A DNA stretch of 64,000 nt, taken from NCBI RefSeq assembly GCF_013294025.1, contig NZ_JABSNL010000001.1, forward strand, positions 354,095 to 418,094. Reading direction: 5' to 3'. The stretch's first letter is position 1; the number at the start of each line of letters is the position of its first letter. A model generated the notes under the pieces. It was given only the letters and a program-made list of their open reading frames with translations. It was not told the origin of the DNA and searched no databases. This DNA comes from Flavobacterium aeripolare (GTDB taxonomy: Bacteria > Bacteroidota > Bacteroidia > Flavobacteriales > Flavobacteriaceae). Both the position numbers and the translations under genes were made by a program. Below are positions 54,058 to 63,245 of the stretch, piece after piece.

Positions 54058-54283
54058 TGCCTCAAAAATCATGGTGTAGTTTTGCAAAACTTTATTAACA
54101 AAGCTTTTATATCTAGCCTAGGTAGATTGTTACAATTTATAACATTCCTATAACATTAATTTGTTCTTATTTGTGCTAAATTTGTATAAATTTCCCTAGC
54201 ACTTTATTTAATTTTAATTAACCTATTATAAATACTAGCTTTTGCTGCATTAGCAGGCATAGTATTTTACGGAAGGATACCAA

Positions 54284-55681
54284 ATGAAAAAAACAGAATA
54301 TGCTATTGTCGATATTGAGACTACCGGTGGCAATGCAAATGGCAGCCGGATTACAGAGATAGCAATTATTATTCACGATGGTGAGGAGGTTTTAGAGCGA
54401 TACGAAACACTAGTGAATCCTCAAAAAAATATTCCTATGGCGATTTTTGCGCTCACAGGAATTACTAACGAAATGGTCAGCACAGCACCCATCTTTGACG
54501 ATGTTGCAAATGATATTTATGATTTGTTACATGGCCGTGTTTTTGTGGCTCATAATGTGAATTTTGATTACTCCTTTGTTCATCATGAGTTAGCACGCAC
54601 AGGGCTAAAATGGACTGCTAGAAAATTATGTACCGTGCGTGCTGCGCGTAAAATTAAACCAGGATTACCGTCATACAGTTTAGGTAAATTATGTCATTCG
54701 TTAGATATTGATTTGGAAAATAGGCACCGCGCTGGCGGAGATGCTGATGCTACTGCTATATTATTTTCGAAATTAATGGAATGGGATACTGACGGTGTGC
54801 TTAATTTGATGATTAAAAATACCGCACAAGATCAACGTTTACCTCCTAACCTTCCTCCTGCTGATTTTGACAAACTACCAGCAAAGCCCGGTGTTTATTA
54901 TTTTTACAATCAAGACAACAAAGTAATATATGTAGGGAAAGCGATCAATATTCAAAAAAGAGTCGCTTCTCATTTTACCGGTAATAGCACTACTGCTCAA
55001 CGACAAAATTTTTTAAAAGATATTTATAACATCTCTTTTGAAGTTTGTGGTAACGAACTCATAGCGCTATTGCTAGAATGTGCCGAGATTAAACAGCTGT
55101 GGCCACAATACAATCGAGCTTTAAAAAAATACGAAGCAAAATATGGTATTTTCACCTATGAAGCGCGCAATGGTTATAAATATTTGGCGGTAGGCAAACT
55201 AGGTAAATTTCAGCATAGCATTAAAGATTGTAATAGTCAGTTTGAAGGAATTAATATGCTCAGTAAACTAAGTTCGATGTTTTCAATAGACATGCGTTTT
55301 TGTTATTTTGCTGCAGTCAATGAAGGAGAACATCTTGCTCCTAAAAATCAAGAAGCCTTACCTGATATGGAAAGTCATAACGAAAAAGTAGACGCCGCAA
55401 TTATACATTTAACTCAAGAACAACCCTCCTTTGCAATAATTGATAGTGGTCGCTCAAATAATGAACGTAGTTGTATTTGGGTAGATAACGGTAGTTTTTA
55501 TGGTATGGGTTACATTAACATTGATGAAACAGATATTGATGAAGATACAGTCAAGGAAAGTGTCACTAGATATAATAGTAATCCTTATATGATGCAGCTT
55601 ATATACAATTATGCCAAGAATAATTCTAGAAAAGTTTATTTTAAGCAAAATATCATTCAGCTTGAAGATGTTATGGTTTAA
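54284..55681 (+). CDS. exonuclease (DEDDh) / GIY-YIG fusion protein
   Basis: 465 residues. Residues 1-165 are a PolIII-epsilon-like 3'-5' exonuclease: YAIVDIETTGG, FVAHNVNFDYSF, HRAGGDADAT (DEDDh residues present). Residues about 200-260 are a GIY-YIG domain: PGVYYFYNQDN, VIYVGKAINIQKRVASHF, as in UvrC. The C-terminal 200 residues are divergent. This epsilon-UvrC fusion occurs in several bacteria, and may act in DNA repair or RNA processing. Its role is not known. It stands alone after uvrA and the small Rho_N protein. Confidence 0.9.
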   Translation: MKKTEYAIVDIETTGGNANGSRITEIAIIIHDGEEVLERYETLVNPQKNIPMAIFALTGITNEMVSTAPIFDDVANDIYDLLHGRVFVAHNVNFDYSFVHHELARTGLKWTARKLCTVRAARKIKPGLPSYSLGKLCHSLDIDLENRHRAGGDADATAILFSKLMEWDTDGVLNLMIKNTAQDQRLPPNLPPADFDKLPAKPGVYYFYNQDNKVIYVGKAINIQKRVASHFTGNSTTAQRQNFLKDIYNISFEVCGNELIALLLECAEIKQLWPQYNRALKKYEAKYGIFTYEARNGYKYLAVGKLGKFQHSIKDCNSQFEGINMLSKLSSMFSIDMRFCYFAAVNEGEHLAPKNQEALPDMESHNEKVDAAIIHLTQEQPSFAIIDSGRSNNERSCIWVDNGSFYGMGYINIDETDIDEDTVKESVTRYNSNPYMMQLIYNYAKNNSRKVYFKQNIIQLEDVMV

Positions 55682-55704
55682 CTGTTTATACAAACAAAAA
55701 TTAG

Positions 55705-55730
55705 AGTGTAGTTAGTGCTACACTTTTTTT
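55705..55730 (+). terminator. terminator of the exonuclease/GIY-YIG gene
   Basis: Stem AGTGTAG / CTACACT, 6-nt loop, then seven T. Confidence 0.85.
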
Positions 55731-55882
55731 ATGCAAATTTTTTAACTATTATAATAGCTGTTATTAAACCATATTCACAATACAGTTTATCTAAGTATTT
55801 TTTTTTTCGAAAAATTAAATCACAAAACAAGTTGTAAAGTTAGTATTCTGGAATGCTGTATTAAATTTATCTTAATCCTTCT

Positions 55883-55910
55883 TTGGTACAATTGGTTTAC
55901 CGTAATTTTG
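55883..55910 (+). promoter_or_regulatory. promoter of the SDR gene
   Basis: TTG (55883-55885), 17-bp spacer, TAATTTTG (55903-55910), about 53 bp before the ATG at 55963. Confidence 0.6.
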
Positions 55911-55962
55911 ATAGAAGGTCATCCTTGACGACCAGTTAAGAATTCGAAAAAATAAAACAAGT

Positions 55963-56745
55963 ATGAAAAGTTTAGAAAATAAAAAAGTAATGATTAGTGG
56001 CGGTGGAAGCGGAATAGGTCATGCAATCGTTACAGAATTATACAAAGAAGGAGTAAAAGATTTTGCAGTAATAGGTCGAAGTTTAGAAAAACTTGAAGCA
56101 TTGAAAAAAGATTTCCCTAACGCTACATTTGAGTTGTATAGTGGAGACATTGCAAAACTTACAGATATAAGAGAGTTTGTAGAACTGGTAGAGAAAAAGT
56201 GGGGTTCGGCTGATATATTAATCAATAACGCAGGTGTGGTTAGCGCAGGTGCTTTTAGTACGATATCTGATGATGATATTATTTCTCAGGTAAATATTAA
56301 TGTAACCGGACTTATTTTAATGACCAAGTATAGCTTGCCTTTATTGAAAAAAAGTAAAGAGGCAGCATTGATAAATGTTTCGTCAGGATTAGCCCTTATT
56401 AGTATGCCTTTCTATGCGCCTTATGCAGCAACTAAAGCAGCTGTGAAAGCATTCTCTGAATCAATTAGACGAGAATTGAAGGACTTCCCTATTCAAGTGA
56501 CTACCTTATATCCTACTGCAACCGATACTCCTATGATGACAAAAACCAAACTTGAAGGGATGCATTCTCCTGAGATGGTGGCTCAAAAATTAATAGCAGG
56601 AATTAAAAATGGGGACATCGATGTCGTACTAAGCGATATGGATAATGTGATACAAAATCGTGAGAACCCAGTTGCATTCGATAAAAAAGTGGAAGGAATG
56701 TACGACGCAATTAAAAAACGTACCGAAGAACACCGATCAATGTAA
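55963..56745 (+). CDS. SDR family oxidoreductase (DltE-like)
   Basis: 260 residues. NAD(P)-binding VMISGGGSGIGHA, then INNAGVVSAG, catalytic Ser in INVSSGLA and Tyr-Lys in YAPYAATKAAVKAF. The family is close to short-chain reductases such as DltE. Substrate unknown. The region from here to 62.9 kb has stress-associated genes. Confidence 0.9.
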   Translation: MKSLENKKVMISGGGSGIGHAIVTELYKEGVKDFAVIGRSLEKLEALKKDFPNATFELYSGDIAKLTDIREFVELVEKKWGSADILINNAGVVSAGAFSTISDDDIISQVNINVTGLILMTKYSLPLLKKSKEAALINVSSGLALISMPFYAPYAATKAAVKAFSESIRRELKDFPIQVTTLYPTATDTPMMTKTKLEGMHSPEMVAQKLIAGIKNGDIDVVLSDMDNVIQNRENPVAFDKKVEGMYDAIKKRTEEHRSM

Positions 56746-57125
56746 AATAATACCATCCTTATATTTTTATTAATCCGTAAACCAGAAAAGGCATTAATTG
56801 CTACAAGCTGTTTTACGGATTTTCTATTTTACAGAACAATAGGTATTCAATAAATAGCTTGACTAACTTACTAACTTATCAATTTTAAGTAACTAAAACC
56901 TTATAGTATAGTTTGCATTTTGCTCATCGTCTTAGAAAACAGCTTGTTTAATACCTATTGCCATATTCATAAATTAGGCTATTAAAAATAGGGAATTAGT
57001 AAAAAAGACCTAGAAATTATCTACCAGCAAACAATTAATATTTTTTTAGGAAGCATATTTTGGCTTGCGTACAATGATTGCTTAAATTAGGTAAATCAAT
57101 TATGTAGAACGAAAAAAACCTTTTT
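56746..57125. other. intergenic region with terminator
   Basis: 380 bp. The terminator of the SDR gene is at 56772-56825. The rest is AT-rich, without a frame I can support; it is the leader of the GH15 gene. Confidence 0.55.
56772..56825 (+). terminator. terminator of the SDR gene
   Basis: Arms AATCCGTAAA and TTTACGGATT, 30-nt loop, then TTCT-type tail. Confidence 0.7.
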
Positions 57126-58931
57126 ATGAATAATTTAAATTACGGAATAGTTGGTAATTGTCGTAGTGCTGCACTAATATCTGATATTGGTTCCATCGAA
57201 TGGCTGTGCTTACCTGAATTTGATTCCTCATCTGTATTTGGAAAAATACTAGATGCAAAAATTGGAGGAAGTTTTGAAATTCAGGTTGCGGATGATTACA
57301 AAATTTCGCAGAAATATCTTGAAAACACTAGCATACTAATTACCACATTTGATAACGGTAGTGATGCATTCGAAATAAATGACTTTATGCCACGATACCG
57401 TAAAGAGACTGGTGGCTATATGATACCACCAGAAATTATTAGGTGTTTTAGAAAGATCAGCGGAACGCCAAAGTTCAAAATAGCGTACGATCCTAAACTC
57501 GAATATGCGTCAGGAGAAACGGTAACCTACGTAAAGGACGACCACATCATCAGTTTGAGTAACTCAGAAAAATTTGACTCCTTATTTTTGTATAGCTGCT
57601 TTGATTTGGAGGATCTTAAAGAAGGAAGAGAAATAACGCTTTCTGGAGACGGCTATATTCTTCTAGCGTATAATGAGAAAATACTCCAACCTACTCTACC
57701 AAAAATCAATTTGGAATTTGAACGTACAAAAACGTATTGGCTGGGATGGTCAGATAAAACTACAAAATACAGTAAGTTCAATAAAGAAATCATTAGAAGT
57801 GCTATCACTTTAAAATTGTTGAGTTATGAAAAAACCGGAGCCGTACTTGCGGCTGCCACAACATCATTACCAGAAACAATTGGTGAAGTTCGTAACTGGG
57901 ATTACAGATTTTGCTGGATTCGGGATGCATCGATGGTTGTAAAAGTGGTCTCAGAGTTAGGTCACAAAAAAATGGCTAAGAACTACCTGCAATTTATAGT
58001 TGATTTAATTCCTGATAAAGATGAGAAGCTCCAAATCATGTATGGTATCAACAAGGAGAAGAAACTTACAGAGCAAACGCTTGATCATCTTAGCGGCTAC
58101 ATGGGCAGCAAGCCAGTTCGTATAGGAAACGCGGCTTATTCCCAGCGCCAAAATGATATTTACGGTATCTTGATGGATGTTATTCACCAGCAGCTAATCA
58201 CTTTTAACAACGATACAGAGAATGGTGAGGAACTATGGAATATTACTAAAGGTATTGTTTGGGTGGTTGAAAAACACTGGCAAGAACCTGATAAAGGAAT
58301 ATGGGAATTTAGAACAGAAGAGCGACATTTTACCTTTTCTAAAGTTTTATGCTGGACTGCAATTGATCGCGCTATTAAAGTAGCTACAATATTAGGAAAG
58401 AAATCTAATGCAGCAAAATGGCAAACATTGGCAGCAGCCATCAAAAAAGATATTTTAGAAAATGCATGGAATGAAGATGCACAGGCATTTACACAATCGT
58501 ATGGATCTCCAGATCTAGACACATCAGTGCTATTAATGGAAAATTACGGATTTATAGATGCGATGGACTCAAAATATGTTGCTACGGTGCATGCCATTGA
58601 ACGTGATTTGAGCAACGATGGATTGCTCTATCGTTATAAAAATAAAGATGATTTTGGGTTGCCGTCTTCATCATTTACAATTTGTACTTTTTGGTTTATT
58701 AACAGCTTGTACAAAATTGGAGAAACTCAAAAAGCTAAAAAACTATTCAAGCAATTGCTAGGGTATAGTAATCATTTGGGCCTTTTTAGTGAAGATATTG
58801 ATTTTGAAACCAAAAGACTTCTTGGGAATTTCCCACAAGCATATTCTCACCTTGCGCTCATAGAAACCGCAATTAACTTATCTAATGTCAGTGACGAAGA
58901 TTGTGTACTTGATGCCATTGGTAGAAAATAA
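57126..58931 (+). CDS. GH15 family glucoamylase/trehalase-like hydrolase
   Basis: 601 residues, typical for GH15 trehalase-like proteins. N-terminal beta-sandwich (residues 1-230), then the (alpha/alpha)6 catalytic domain. Motifs: RNWDYRFCWIRDAS (about 257-270), IWEFRTEERHFTFSKVLCW (catalytic acid Glu about 391), and a C-terminal FPQAYSHLALIETAINLS. It is cytoplasmic (no signal). Because an OtsAB trehalose enzyme lies a few genes away, trehalose hydrolysis is the most attractive role, but other GH15 members act on other alpha-glucosides. Confidence 0.92.
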   Translation: MNNLNYGIVGNCRSAALISDIGSIEWLCLPEFDSSSVFGKILDAKIGGSFEIQVADDYKISQKYLENTSILITTFDNGSDAFEINDFMPRYRKETGGYMIPPEIIRCFRKISGTPKFKIAYDPKLEYASGETVTYVKDDHIISLSNSEKFDSLFLYSCFDLEDLKEGREITLSGDGYILLAYNEKILQPTLPKINLEFERTKTYWLGWSDKTTKYSKFNKEIIRSAITLKLLSYEKTGAVLAAATTSLPETIGEVRNWDYRFCWIRDASMVVKVVSELGHKKMAKNYLQFIVDLIPDKDEKLQIMYGINKEKKLTEQTLDHLSGYMGSKPVRIGNAAYSQRQNDIYGILMDVIHQQLITFNNDTENGEELWNITKGIVWVVEKHWQEPDKGIWEFRTEERHFTFSKVLCWTAIDRAIKVATILGKKSNAAKWQTLAAAIKKDILENAWNEDAQAFTQSYGSPDLDTSVLLMENYGFIDAMDSKYVATVHAIERDLSNDGLLYRYKNKDDFGLPSSSFTICTFWFINSLYKIGETQKAKKLFKQLLGYSNHLGLFSEDIDFETKRLLGNFPQAYSHLALIETAINLSNVSDEDCVLDAIGRK

Positions 58932-58949
58932 ATTGATTTTTTAATTAAC

Positions 58950-58980
58950 AGCCGTATTGAAAAATGCGGCTTTTCTTTTT
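58950..58980 (+). terminator. terminator of the GH15 gene
   Basis: Stem AGCCGTATT / AATGCGGCT (one mismatch-type pair), then TTTTCTTTTT. Confidence 0.7.
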
Positions 58981-59108
58981 GCAAATAATTTCTTGTTTGC
59001 CTGATAACGTGTAAACATTTTTAAATAGTAAATTCAATTCTTTACATGTCAAGGTGGAAGAAAATAATACCTGCAGTAATTTATGCTCGCAAATTTGGCT
59101 TAGAAATA

Positions 59109-59150
59109 AAAAAAGCATTTAAGTTTACAAGTAGACTTAAATGCTTTTTT
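59109..59150 (-). terminator. terminator of the topoisomerase IB gene
   Basis: Perfect 16-bp arms AAAAAAGCATTTAAGT / ACTTAAATGCTTTTTT, usable on both strands, placed 24 bp after the topoisomerase stop. Confidence 0.88.
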
Positions 59151-59173
59151 TACTTACTAATCTGAGAAAGATT

Positions 59174-60250
59174 TTAACCTAATACTTCTGCGATTTTTTC
59201 AGTTGACAGCAATTTTATTAAAGCCTTCTCTTCAGCTTTCAATTTGCTATTGGTAGAGGCTCTTTTAGGTTGGTATTTCCAGATAGAACCACTTTCAAAA
59301 GACGCAATCACTGTGGGATGAACATAATACTTTTTACAAACTGTGCGCGTATTTCCTAATTTTGCCGAAACATCGTCAAGAACACTAATTATTTTTTTCT
59401 TGCAATCGTTTGCCGAAAGAGGCTTTTCTTGTTCTAAGAAACAACTCAAGGCATTTAAACTTCCTGACCAACATCTAAAATCTTTAGCTGTAAAATCCAT
59501 ACCAGTGCATTCCTTAATATAGCCATTAATATCTGCCGAGCCTACGGTATGGTGATCACCGTTATCGTCATAATATTGAAATAATTCTTGACCGGGAATA
59601 TCTCTACATCGTTTTACCAATCGCATTAAACGCTTGTCTTTTAAAGTAATTTTGTGCTTAACACCTTTTTTACCTTTAAATTCAAACGAGATTAGTCCCT
59701 TTCCTATTTTTGCATGTTTGTCTAATAAAGTAGTCAAACCAAAAGAGCCATATAATTTTTTATAAGCTTCATTCCCTATTCGAATATTTGTCACTTCGAT
59801 CAACTTAATCACTAAGGCGATTACCTTTTCATAAGGCATGCCCTTTTTATTTAAATCCTTCTCCATTTGCACTCGGATTTTAGGCAAAACTTTTGCGAAC
59901 TGGCGCAAGCGATAAAATTTAGATTGATTGCGCAATTTGTTCCAGTTTGCATGATAGCGATACTGCTTTCTACCTTTAGTGTCAATTCCTGTGGCTTGTA
60001 AATGCGAATTTTCATAAGGTGAGATCCATACATTTTCCCATGCTGGAGGTAGTACCATTTTTTTAAAACGTTCTATTATTTCTTTATCAGAAACAGCTTC
60101 GCCATATTCATCTTTATATATAAAATCTTTTCCTTTTTTAAATCTAAAATATCCTTTGTCAGCATTACTAAAATACCTTAAACCAGCTAATTTTGCTGTT
60201 TGCTGTGGATTATTATCAATCTTTGATAATTTATTTTCTAACCTAGTCAT
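59174..60250 (-). CDS. DNA topoisomerase IB (poxvirus type)
   Basis: 358 residues from ATG at 60250; the frame to 60271 uses a GTG. The N-terminal segment LPPAWENVWISPYENSHLQA and TGIDTKGRKQYRYHANW are family motifs. Catalytic motifs: IRIGNEAYKKLYGSFGLTTL with Arg, and NTRTVCKKYYVHPTVIASF with the nucleophilic Tyr at about 308. It relaxes DNA via a 3'-phosphotyrosyl intermediate. Bacterial Topo IB genes often lie in stress or trehalose/desiccation regions. Divergent from the GH15 gene. Confidence 0.94.
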   Translation of the reverse strand: MTRLENKLSKIDNNPQQTAKLAGLRYFSNADKGYFRFKKGKDFIYKDEYGEAVSDKEIIERFKKMVLPPAWENVWISPYENSHLQATGIDTKGRKQYRYHANWNKLRNQSKFYRLRQFAKVLPKIRVQMEKDLNKKGMPYEKVIALVIKLIEVTNIRIGNEAYKKLYGSFGLTTLLDKHAKIGKGLISFEFKGKKGVKHKITLKDKRLMRLVKRCRDIPGQELFQYYDDNGDHHTVGSADINGYIKECTGMDFTAKDFRCWSGSLNALSCFLEQEKPLSANDCKKKIISVLDDVSAKLGNTRTVCKKYYVHPTVIASFESGSIWKYQPKRASTNSKLKAEEKALIKLLSTEKIAEVLG

Positions 60251-60344
60251 ATTTACTTCTTTAAATAACACTAGTAAAGATAATCTAGTAAGAAGTTAGA
60301 AAAATTATAAGATTACAGTTGCTCCTTATATTATTTCAATAAAA

Positions 60345-60388
60345 AATCGCATTTAAAAAATAGCATAAAGCTACTTTTAAACGCGATT
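60345..60388 (-). terminator. terminator after otsAB
   Basis: Arms AATCGCATTTAAAA and TTTTAAACGCGATT with one mismatch and a loop of about 16 nt, flanked by A and T. It lies 20 bp after the otsAB stop. Confidence 0.75.
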
Positions 60389-60407
60389 ATTAAATTTAAG
60401 TTAGTTG

Positions 60408-62618
60408 CTACTTTACAGCAATGCTTCTTAGTAAATCCAGAACTTCGTTGTTACTTTTTATATAATAATGAGCTGCCGTTTTTACGTTACCTACTTTTAC
60501 TGTATAGGCCGAATCAGGTAATTCTTCAAACATAAATTCATCAGTCCAATCATCACCTATTGCAAAAATAAAATCATATTTATCATTAGAAATAATTCGA
60601 GATGCTGCTCTCCCTTTATTAATGTTACTATTTTTAACTTCGAGCACTTTATTTCCTTCCAGTAATGACAAGGTATTATTGAATAGCAAACTCTTCAAAA
60701 CATGTTTTAATTCCATCGTTCGTAGCGCTGCCATCTCTGGATCAGCTTTTCGATAATGCCATGCCAGTGAGTATTCTTTCTCTTCAATAAGAGTTCCGGG
60801 AGTGCTATCAGTAAAAGATTCTATCACAGGACGAATGTTCTCTTTCCAGCTGGTTTTTAATTGGTCAAGTGTGTGCCACTCTCCTCCCGCTTTACGCAAC
60901 CAAGCGCCATGATCAGTTACCAAGGTATAACTTTTCTCCCCAAACCAACTCTCTAACGTCTTGCGATCGCGTCCGCTAATTATTGCAATTTCAGTATTTG
61001 GATCTTCATTTATTTTATCAAGTAAATCATAGATTTCTTGCGTAGGAATCGCATCACTAGGATTATTTTTAAAACCCACTAAGGTTCCATCATAGTCTAA
61101 TAGTAGTAATCGCTTAGATGATGCCGTGTAATTTTGTGCAATTGTAGCACGCGTGCTAGGATCTAACTCTTTAGCTACAGGGACAGGGACAGTATTTCCA
61201 GCTGTTTCTAATGATTTTAAAAACTCTTTTGCCCAGCGCTCCACATTGTATCTTGAAATTCTTTTTTGTAAAGCTTGAATTCTTGTCTTTTGTTCTTCTT
61301 GCGGCATTTCCAGAGCGTTTCTAATACTATCTGCCGTTTGATCAAAATTATTAGGATTTACAATAAGTGCCTCGTGCATTTCCTTAGCTACACCAGCCAT
61401 TTCACTTAAAATAAGTACCCCATTCTCCTTTGTTCTTGTCGCAACATACTCTTTTGCAACGAGATTCATTCCATCTCTAATTGGGGTAACCATAGCAACA
61501 TCTGATGAGACGTATAAGTCAATTAAATCATCAAATGGCAATGCTCTATAAAAGTACCAAATAGGAGTCCAACTAATTGTAGACAAATCACCATTAATGC
61601 GGCCTACAAGTTCATCCGTTTCTCGCTTTAATTTTTGGTATTGGGGAACATTTTCTCTCGATGGCACAGCCAGCATAACCAATCTCACCTTTCCTTTGTA
61701 CTCAGGGTATTTATTTAAAAAGTATTCAAACGATTTAATTCTGTTAGGAATTCCCTTTGTATAATCCATTCTGTCTATGGAAAGAATCAATTTACTTTCT
61801 TCATTAGATTTATTATGGAAATCTAAGTTCTTCATCAATTCTGATTTATTCTCTTCAGGATATTTATTGTGATCTAGCGCCGCATTGTGGTAGCGATCGT
61901 AGTCGATACCCATAGGAAAAGAATCGACTTTAATAATGCGATTATCAAATGAGATTTCGTTGAAATTAATTTCTACATCTGCAATTCTACTTACTGAACT
62001 AATAAAATGCCTCGCATAATCATAGGTATGAAACCCAACGAGATCAGCACCTAGCATTCCTTGTAAAAGCTCATCTCTCCAGGGACACGTTCTAAACAGT
62101 TCGTAAGAAGGATACGGAATATGTAAAAAGAAACCAATGGTAATATTTGGGTTTCTCTTTCTAAGTAATTCTGGTAGTAAAAGCAATTGATAATCATGCA
62201 CCCACACGGTATCACCATCATTGACATGCTCTAGAACAACATCAGCAAATTTTTGATTAACGGCTACGTAAGATTCCCACTGCGTTAACTCAAACTTAGT
62301 GTAGGCTTGAAAATAATGAAATAAAGGCCACAAAGCCATATTGCTAAAACCGTAATAATATAACTCAATATCCTCTTCACTAAGTGGTACAGGAACACAT
62401 TTTTCGGCAGCTAATGCAGCAATAACTTGTTCGTCTTGTTCTTTAGATAGATTTTCTTTGGCTAATCCTGACCACCCTATCCATACGCCGTTGCCTTCAG
62501 AGTGAACCGACTTCATTCCTGTCGCTAATCCTCCTGTGCTGGATTTTACAATTAATTTATCGTCATCAAATTTTAAATCTACTGGTAATCTGTTTGAAAC
62601 TATTACTGTTTTACTCAT
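60408..62618 (-). CDS. bifunctional trehalose-6-phosphate synthase / phosphatase
   Basis: 736 residues from ATG at 62618; a GTG codon directly before it at 62621 is the only longer start. Residues 1-475 are OtsA (GT20): TGGLATGMKSV, WIGWSGLA, WVHDYQLLLLPELL, FFLHIPYPSYELFRTCPWR, DRMDYTKGIPNRI (about 282), and GMNLVAKEYVA. Residues 495-736 are OtsB (HAD): LLLDYDGTLVGF (about 506), ISGRDRKTLESWFG, and IGDDWTDEFMFEEL. The fusion makes trehalose from UDP-glucose and glucose-6-phosphate in one polypeptide. It probably works with the GH15 enzyme in trehalose turnover. Confidence 0.96.
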   Translation of the reverse strand: MSKTVIVSNRLPVDLKFDDDKLIVKSSTGGLATGMKSVHSEGNGVWIGWSGLAKENLSKEQDEQVIAALAAEKCVPVPLSEEDIELYYYGFSNMALWPLFHYFQAYTKFELTQWESYVAVNQKFADVVLEHVNDGDTVWVHDYQLLLLPELLRKRNPNITIGFFLHIPYPSYELFRTCPWRDELLQGMLGADLVGFHTYDYARHFISSVSRIADVEINFNEISFDNRIIKVDSFPMGIDYDRYHNAALDHNKYPEENKSELMKNLDFHNKSNEESKLILSIDRMDYTKGIPNRIKSFEYFLNKYPEYKGKVRLVMLAVPSRENVPQYQKLKRETDELVGRINGDLSTISWTPIWYFYRALPFDDLIDLYVSSDVAMVTPIRDGMNLVAKEYVATRTKENGVLILSEMAGVAKEMHEALIVNPNNFDQTADSIRNALEMPQEEQKTRIQALQKRISRYNVERWAKEFLKSLETAGNTVPVPVAKELDPSTRATIAQNYTASSKRLLLLDYDGTLVGFKNNPSDAIPTQEIYDLLDKINEDPNTEIAIISGRDRKTLESWFGEKSYTLVTDHGAWLRKAGGEWHTLDQLKTSWKENIRPVIESFTDSTPGTLIEEKEYSLAWHYRKADPEMAALRTMELKHVLKSLLFNNTLSLLEGNKVLEVKNSNINKGRAASRIISNDKYDFIFAIGDDWTDEFMFEELPDSAYTVKVGNVKTAAHYYIKSNNEVLDLLRSIAVK

Positions 62619-62683
62619 CACAAAATTTTGGTTATATTAGTGAGTTGGATCTATGCCAACATCTATTTTAATTACTTATTATA

Positions 62684-62869
62684 TCAATTAGCAAGAGATT
62701 CATCCGTTACAAGATGCAACTGAGAGCTACTAAATTTACCCGTCACAATAGTGCCTAATTCATCTTTCCATTGCGTTATCACATTCTCTATTAATTCTTC
62801 TTCAAAACCAATTATTTCCATGGTTTGCACTCCAAATTCCTGTCTTACTTTTTGTCCTATTTTAAACAT
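62684..62869 (-). CDS. small YodC/DUF2158-like protein
   Basis: 61 residues. FKIGQKVRQEFGVQTMEIIG, then VITQWKDELG and FSSSQLHLVTDE fit the YodC (DUF2158) pattern, with a beta-barrel-like small fold. No function known. It is 65 bp upstream of otsAB on the same strand, likely the same transcript. Confidence 0.75.
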   Translation of the reverse strand: MFKIGQKVRQEFGVQTMEIIGFEEELIENVITQWKDELGTIVTGKFSSSQLHLVTDESLAN

Positions 62870-63245
62870 AGCTAGTGTTTTATATAAATTTAGTTATTAA
62901 ATTTTTAGTATAAAATTAATACCCAAGATTTACGGTATTAATGTCAATATCATAATTATTGTAAATTTAATTATCAAAACCACAATTCATTTTATAGTAT
63001 TAAAGCCACTTCTTATAGTATTTTAATACATGGCGTTCAGCAGTTTTATTTTCGAAAATAAAAATGACAATAGTACCATAACGCAAAATTGGATAGCTAC
63101 AATGAGTATTCGATACTTGTTATTATCGAATGGAAGCTGTTACAATTTCACTTGACAAATAGTAGCTGCTTTGTAGTACTAATAATTATAATTTACTTAT
63201 TTTTGGTAAACCAATTTGGACAACCAAAAAAAAGTTATACATATA
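62870..63245. other. divergent intergenic region
   Basis: 376 bp between the YodC-like gene (minus) and the aldehyde dehydrogenase gene (plus). It should hold both promoters. A possible -7 element TATTTTTG is at 63198-63205, on the plus strand, 40 bp before the ATG. No gene seen. Confidence 0.55.
63198..63205 (+). promoter_or_regulatory. -7 element of the aldehyde dehydrogenase gene
   Basis: TATTTTTG fits TAnnTTTG. A TTTG at 63170-63173 is 24 bp upstream, slightly too far, so the call is moderate. Confidence 0.4.
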
